A stretch of 9,061 nt of DNA, taken from the NCBI GenBank assembly GCA_023426765.1, contig JAEZBW010000510.1, forward strand, positions 1 through 9,061. Direction: 5' to 3'. Shown piece by piece: positions 6,700 to 9,061 of this stretch; the stretch's first letter is position 1; the number at the start of each line of letters is the position of its first letter. A model generated the notes under the pieces. It saw nothing but the letters and a program-made list of their open reading frames with translations, was not told where the DNA came from and ran no database searches. The position numbers and the translations under genes were made by a program. This DNA comes from Bacillota bacterium. Its GTDB lineage: Bacteria > Bacillota > Clostridia > DSM-8532.

Positions 6700-7623
6700 A
6701 TGAAAAAAATTCATCGCTCAATGTTATTAATTTCTCTATTGCTTATACTGTGTCTGGCGGCCTGTGGTAAAAAGAATGAAACAATAAATGTGGAGTATGA
6801 TAATTCAGCGGAATATGCGGGTGTCTATTACAGCGGAGTTTCAGACGGACGTGCTTTGTTCCTTTACGAAGACGGGCGCTACGAGTGGTACTCCGTGCCG
6901 GTAGGAGGAACGCCGGAGCCCTCGGGAGACGGAATTTTTAAGTCCCGGCAGGGAATGCTTCTTTTTGGTTCTCAGAACGACGCAGGTGACTTTGTTATCG
7001 AAGGCCAGCTTCCATCATACCCGGGTATGGTGATAGAGGGTGTTATCCAATTTTTAAAACAGCCGGGCGAGCCGGATACCGCCATCCTGGAGAAATTTAC
7101 AGCCATGCCCGTTCCAATGGAGACTTATCTCGGAGAGTGGGAAAATAATTCTCTGTTTGGCTGGCTTACCATAACGGAGGCTGACTATATGCTGACCTAT
7201 CCCCTTGGTTTTTCTTCGGGAAGCTTCATCAAAGGACCGGATTATCTGCTAATCGGGTCAGAGGACGAGCAAAAACGCCTGACGGCGACCGGAGAAGGCG
7301 GGCTGAACCTGGAAGGGACAGAAGGCACTTACTATCCGAAAGGTGACGAAAGGCTCGAAGATGCTCCATACAAAGCATTCGTCGGAAACTGGTCCAATAT
7401 GACTACAAACGACGCCATTCAGTTTGGAGATAACGGATTATACGCTATTGTGACCGCAGGCATGAACGATGATGGCAGCATCAACTCTACCATGTTAAGC
7501 GGAATGTACGAGGTTCGTGACGGCATTCTGATGTTTACACAGGATGAAAACGAATATACCGCAGAAATAATCGACGGCGTGCTATACATATCGGGAATCG
7601 ACGGTTTTTTTGAAAAGAGATAG
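6700..7623 (+). CDS. lipoprotein with three lipocalin-like beta repeats, function unknown
   Basis: The 307-residue product has a basic start, a hydrophobic core and a lipobox LAAC with the acylated Cys at residue 22, so it should be anchored to the outer face of the cytoplasmic membrane. AAGGAG (6686-6691) lies 8 bases before the ATG. The mature part is Gly-, Tyr- and acid-rich and falls into three similar units that start with hydrophobic-x-G-x-aromatic: YAGVYYSG (from 39), YLGEWENN (from 143) and FVGNWSNM (from 227). Each is followed by an amphipathic strand pattern (FLYEDGRYEWY, LTITEADYMLTY, IQFGDNGLYAIV) and a GMLLFG/YLLIGS/GILMFT strand. This recalls small lipocalin-like beta-barrel domains, but I cannot name a family. 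No partner gene adjoins it and no clear terminator follows. Being a lipoprotein is near certain; the role is unknown. Confidence 0.85.
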   Translation: MKKIHRSMLLISLLLILCLAACGKKNETINVEYDNSAEYAGVYYSGVSDGRALFLYEDGRYEWYSVPVGGTPEPSGDGIFKSRQGMLLFGSQNDAGDFVIEGQLPSYPGMVIEGVIQFLKQPGEPDTAILEKFTAMPVPMETYLGEWENNSLFGWLTITEADYMLTYPLGFSSGSFIKGPDYLLIGSEDEQKRLTATGEGGLNLEGTEGTYYPKGDERLEDAPYKAFVGNWSNMTTNDAIQFGDNGLYAIVTAGMNDDGSINSTMLSGMYEVRDGILMFTQDENEYTAEIIDGVLYISGIDGFFEKR

Positions 7624-7658
7624 GGGAGACGAAGTTATTACTGCATAAAAGCCAATCT

Positions 7659-7690
7659 GAATCGAACTGATGACCACATCCTTACCATGG
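7659..7690 (-). pseudogene. 3' fragment of a tRNA-Thr(GGT)-like gene
   Basis: The minus strand reads an anticodon loop ATGGTAA (anticodon GGT), the 3' anticodon-stem strand GGATG, a variable loop TGGTC, a T-stem strand ATCAG and the T-loop TTCGATT. The following bases (CAGAT) pair with the T-stem except for one mismatch. No acceptor end or CCA follows. The 5' side is unrelated sequence: GAGCC does not pair with GGATG, and there is no D arm. It is therefore a tRNA 3' part joined to foreign DNA, as left by integrative elements that insert into tRNA genes. No intact copy lies in the window, so the identification rests on consensus. Confidence 0.55.
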
Positions 7691-7722
7691 CTCGGATCAC
7701 ATTTGTCAAGAACGCCTATTTG

Positions 7723-7783
7723 AGCCGTTTTGCGGCTGGTCTATTATTTACAAAAACCCAATTATAACCCAATAGGGGTTATA
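7723..7783. repeat. two short palindromes and a direct repeat in the tRNA scar region
   Basis: AGCCGTTTTGCGGCT (7723-7737) is a 5-bp hairpin. TATAACCC (7763-7770) and GGGTTATA (7776-7783) form a perfect 8-bp inverted repeat around AATAG. ACCCAAT occurs twice, 11 bases apart (7756-7762, 7767-7773). None is followed by a T run in a way typical of a terminator. They could be recombinase or regulator sites left from an element end, or a weak 3' end for the lipoprotein transcript. Confidence 0.4.
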
Positions 7784-7823
7784 TGCAGAAAACCATTTTT
7801 CTTCAAGTTTCAGAGATTTAAGA

Positions 7824-7857
7824 TCCTTTTCTGCTGGTCGGAGTGAGAGGATTTGAA
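7824..7857. repeat. 34-bp direct repeat, copy 1 (in truncated tRNA copy)
   Basis: This stretch is identical over 34 bases to 7926-7959, at an offset of 102. It covers the tRNA-Pro 3' end from the T-loop through CCA plus 11 bases of 3' flank. Identity stops sharply at both ends, the pattern expected of an attachment-site core or a recombination junction. Confidence 0.85.
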
Positions 7858-7892
7858 GTACCGACCGCCACGAGGGCCCGGGACCAGGAGGC
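7835..7892 (-). pseudogene. truncated tRNA-Pro copy
   Basis: The minus strand ends with the same T-loop, 3' T-stem, 3' acceptor strand, discriminator and CCA (plus-strand 7835-7857) as the intact tRNA-Pro. Before that it is only loosely similar (TGGTCCCGGGCC against TGGTTCGGGACC in the anticodon arm). The 5' T-stem is lost (GGTAC in place of GGAGG), and the D arm and 5' acceptor strand are absent. It cannot fold as a tRNA. It begins directly after the T run of the intact gene's terminator. Confidence 0.65.
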
Positions 7893-7934
7893 AAAAAGAA
7901 AAGGACCTACATTAAAATATGTAAGTCCTTTTCT
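7893..7934 (-). terminator. intrinsic terminator of tRNA-Pro
   Basis: On the minus strand, AGAAAAGGAC pairs with GTCCTTTTCT (plus-strand 7925-7934 with 7897-7906). After one mismatch the stem continues for 5 bp (TACAT/ATGTA) around a 6-base loop, and it is followed by TTTT. It starts 2 bases after the encoded CCA. Confidence 0.85.
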
Positions 7935-7959
7935 GCTGGTCGGAGTGAGAGGATTTGAA
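7926..7959. repeat. 34-bp direct repeat, copy 2 (in intact tRNA-Pro)
   Basis: This is the intact partner of 7824-7857. It lies across the tRNA-Pro 3' end and the first arm of its terminator. Confidence 0.85.
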
Positions 7960-8013
7960 CCTCCGGCCTCTTGGTCCCGAACCAAGCGCTCTACCAAGCT
8001 GAGCCACACCCCG
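7937..8013 (-). tRNA. tRNA-Pro (anticodon CGG)
   Basis: This 77-base gene includes an encoded CCA. Acceptor strands CGGGGTG/CACTCCG pair with one G-T. The D arm is GCTC/GAGC. The anticodon stem CTTGG/CCAAG encloses TTCGGGA (anticodon CGG, plus-strand 7977-7979, reading codon CCG). The T arm is GGAGG-TTCAAAT-CCTCT with one G-T, and the discriminator is A. All parts of a bacterial tRNA-Pro are present, with a promoter upstream and a terminator downstream, so the gene should be functional. Confidence 0.97.
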
Positions 8014-8030
8014 TCAAAGACAGCAAACTT

Positions 8031-8059
8031 ATTATAAGGCATAACGAAAAAAAACTCAA
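8031..8059 (-). promoter_or_regulatory. promoter of tRNA-Pro
   Basis: On the minus strand, TTGAGT (8054-8059), 17 bases, then a perfect TATAAT (8031-8036). The -10 box ends 17 bases before the mature tRNA, which fits a short 5' leader removed by RNase P. Confidence 0.8.
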
Positions 8060-8081
8060 GCAGAAAATTTATACTTTTGCC

Positions 8082-8110
8082 TTGAATTCTGTTTGAAAAT
8101 AGGATAGACT
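8082..8110 (+). promoter_or_regulatory. candidate promoter of xylB
   Basis: TTGAAT (8082-8087), 17 bases, then TAGACT (8105-8110); each box matches consensus at 4 of 6 positions. It is divergent from the tRNA-Pro promoter and gives a leader of about 45 bases. Moderate strength and the overlapping palindrome suggest regulated expression. Confidence 0.5.
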
Positions 8111-8132
8111 TATTAATGTAGGCTTATTAAGT
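8108..8132. promoter_or_regulatory. candidate operator palindrome at the xylB start site
   Basis: Arms ACTTATTAA (8108-8116) and TTATTAAGT (8124-8132) are inverted with 8 of 9 pairs matching around 7 bases. The same DNA also holds the direct repeat CTTATTAA at 14-base spacing. It overlaps the -10 box and the predicted transcription start, a typical repressor position. A XylR-type or other sugar regulator is inferred only from the downstream gene. Confidence 0.4.
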
Positions 8133-8160
8133 TAAGTTTAAAAAGTCGGAGGTGAAAAGT

Positions 8161-9061
8161 ATGGCATACCTATTAGGGGTAGACATTGGCACATCGGGCA
8201 CCAAGACTGTTCTTTTTGACGAACTGGGAAATACCCGGGCCAGTGATCTTCAGGAATATCCCCTTTACCAGCCAAAAAACGGATGGGCTGAACAGGACCC
8301 GGACGACTGGTGGATGGCAACTTACGTTTCCATTAAGAATGTTCTGGCAAAAAGCGGCGTATCGCCCGAAGATGTAAAGGGCGTAGGTTTATCCGGTCAA
8401 ATGCACGGATTGGTTTTGCTGGACAAAGACAACAAGGTGCTGCGCAAGTCCATTATCTGGTGCGATCAGCGCAGCGGTGCCGAGTGTGAGCAGATCACAC
8501 AGCTGATCGGTGCGAAGCGCTTGATTGAAATCACCGCGAACCCTGCCTTAACTGGTTTTACTGCATCAAAAATCATGTGGGTGAAGAACCATGAACCAGA
8601 GATTTTCGATAAAGCAGTAAAAATCCTGCTGCCGAAAGACTATGTGCGTTACAAGCTGACAGGTGAGTTCGCAACAGAAGTATCCGACGCAAGCGGAATG
8701 CAGCTGCTTGATGTACCGAATCGCTGCTGGAGTGACGAGGTTCTGCAAAAGCTGGGGCTTAATAAATCCATGCTGGGCAAGGTCTATGAATCACAGGAAG
8801 TCACCGGAACCATACACCAAAGGGGTGCAGAATTAACCGGTCTGAAGGTTGGAACCCCTGTTGTCGGTGGTGGCGGCGACCAGGCTGCCGGCGCTGTTGG
8901 AAACGGAATCGTTAAACCAGGCGTTATTTCTTCGACCATTGGTACCTCTGGCGTTGTTTTTGCCTATACCGACAAGGTCAGCATCGACCCGCTGGGCAGG
9001 GTGCATACTTTCTGCCATGCAGTTCCGAACACCTGGCACATCATGGGGGTTACCCAGGGTG
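8161..9061 (+). CDS. xylB: xylulokinase (FGGY family), 3' end cut by window
   Basis: Xylulokinase transfers phosphate from ATP to D-xylulose, giving D-xylulose 5-phosphate for the pentose phosphate pathway. The 300 visible residues (full-length relatives are about 500) show the FGGY N-terminal domain. The first phosphate loop is LLGVDIGTSGTKT (Asp8). The sugar-binding segment is GLSGQMHG (77-83), then WCDQRS (100-105) and GFTASKIMWVKNHEP. GGGGDQAAGA has Asp240, which matches the catalytic base of E. coli XylB. The second phosphate loop is STIGTSG. GQMHG and this Asp context indicate xylulokinase rather than glycerol or gluconate kinase. GGAGGTG (8148-8154) lies 6 bases before the ATG. The gene shares a pathway with the GH120 beta-xylosidase. 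The frame is still open at the window end. Confidence 0.95.
   Translation, partial: MAYLLGVDIGTSGTKTVLFDELGNTRASDLQEYPLYQPKNGWAEQDPDDWWMATYVSIKNVLAKSGVSPEDVKGVGLSGQMHGLVLLDKDNKVLRKSIIWCDQRSGAECEQITQLIGAKRLIEITANPALTGFTASKIMWVKNHEPEIFDKAVKILLPKDYVRYKLTGEFATEVSDASGMQLLDVPNRCWSDEVLQKLGLNKSMLGKVYESQEVTGTIHQRGAELTGLKVGTPVVGGGGDQAAGAVGNGIVKPGVISSTIGTSGVVFAYTDKVSIDPLGRVHTFCHAVPNTWHIMGVTQG

Noticed and set aside
7824..7959. CRISPR-like reading of the two 34-bp repeats
   Set aside because: Only two copies, the repeat is a tRNA 3' end, and no cas gene is present.
7818..8042. Overlapping frames on both strands (74 and 64 codons) across the tRNA region
   Set aside because: They translate the tRNA-Pro gene and its duplicated 3' end; the repeated peptide SNPLTPTSRKG is simply the repeated tRNA end.
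8161..9061. Glycerol kinase or other FGGY kinase
   Set aside because: The GLSGQMHG and GGGGDQAAGA contexts match xylulokinases, and a xylosidase lies nearby.

Overview
The window looks like chromosome of a Gram-positive, probably anaerobic Clostridia-type bacterium (Lachnospiraceae-like). The evidence is strong AGGAGG-type ribosome binding sites, mid-range base composition with AT-rich intergenic regions, a classical lipobox lipoprotein, a GH120 beta-xylosidase, and tRNA and terminator style. I cannot place it more precisely from sequence alone.

Layout. (1) 2-2002 (+): the 3' part of a SecA-family translocase ATPase. It is already in frame at the window edge, has no C-terminal zinc-binding tail, and looks like an accessory SecA (SecA2-like). 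A perfect hairpin follows. (2) 2179-2739 (-): a YdeI/OmpD-associated family protein with its own promoter. (3) 3045-3974 (+): a membrane-anchored protein with two DTG motifs, apparently a single-chain two-lobed aspartic protease. (4) 4147-4323 (+): a 58-residue gene that is easily missed, with a good ribosome binding site and an intrinsic terminator overlapping its stop codon. (5) 4477-6468 (+): an intracellular GH120 beta-xylosidase with its own promoter and a strong terminator. (6) 6700-7623 (+): a lipoprotein made of three similar beta-rich repeats. (7) 7624-8030: a tRNA neighbourhood with an intact tRNA-Pro(CGG) on the minus strand (promoter, encoded CCA and terminator all visible), a truncated tRNA-Pro copy sharing a perfect 34-bp repeat with it, and a 3' fragment of a tRNA-Thr(GGT)-like gene. 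This reads as an eroded integration hotspot. (8) 8161-9061 (+): xylulokinase (xylB), cut by the window end, with a promoter and a candidate operator palindrome.

Functional links. The beta-xylosidase releases xylose from imported xylo-oligosaccharides in the cytoplasm. Xylulokinase phosphorylates D-xylulose after isomerisation, feeding the pentose phosphate pathway. Xylose isomerase, transporters and a regulator are not in the window. The two genes are separate transcription units with a lipoprotein gene and the tRNA scar region between them. SecA2-like, YdeI-like, the DTG protein and the lipoprotein have no evident link to xylose use. I see no defence system or CRISPR array, and no intact mobile element. 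The less familiar items are the 58-residue gene, the two-lobed DTG protein and the tRNA-fragment region.
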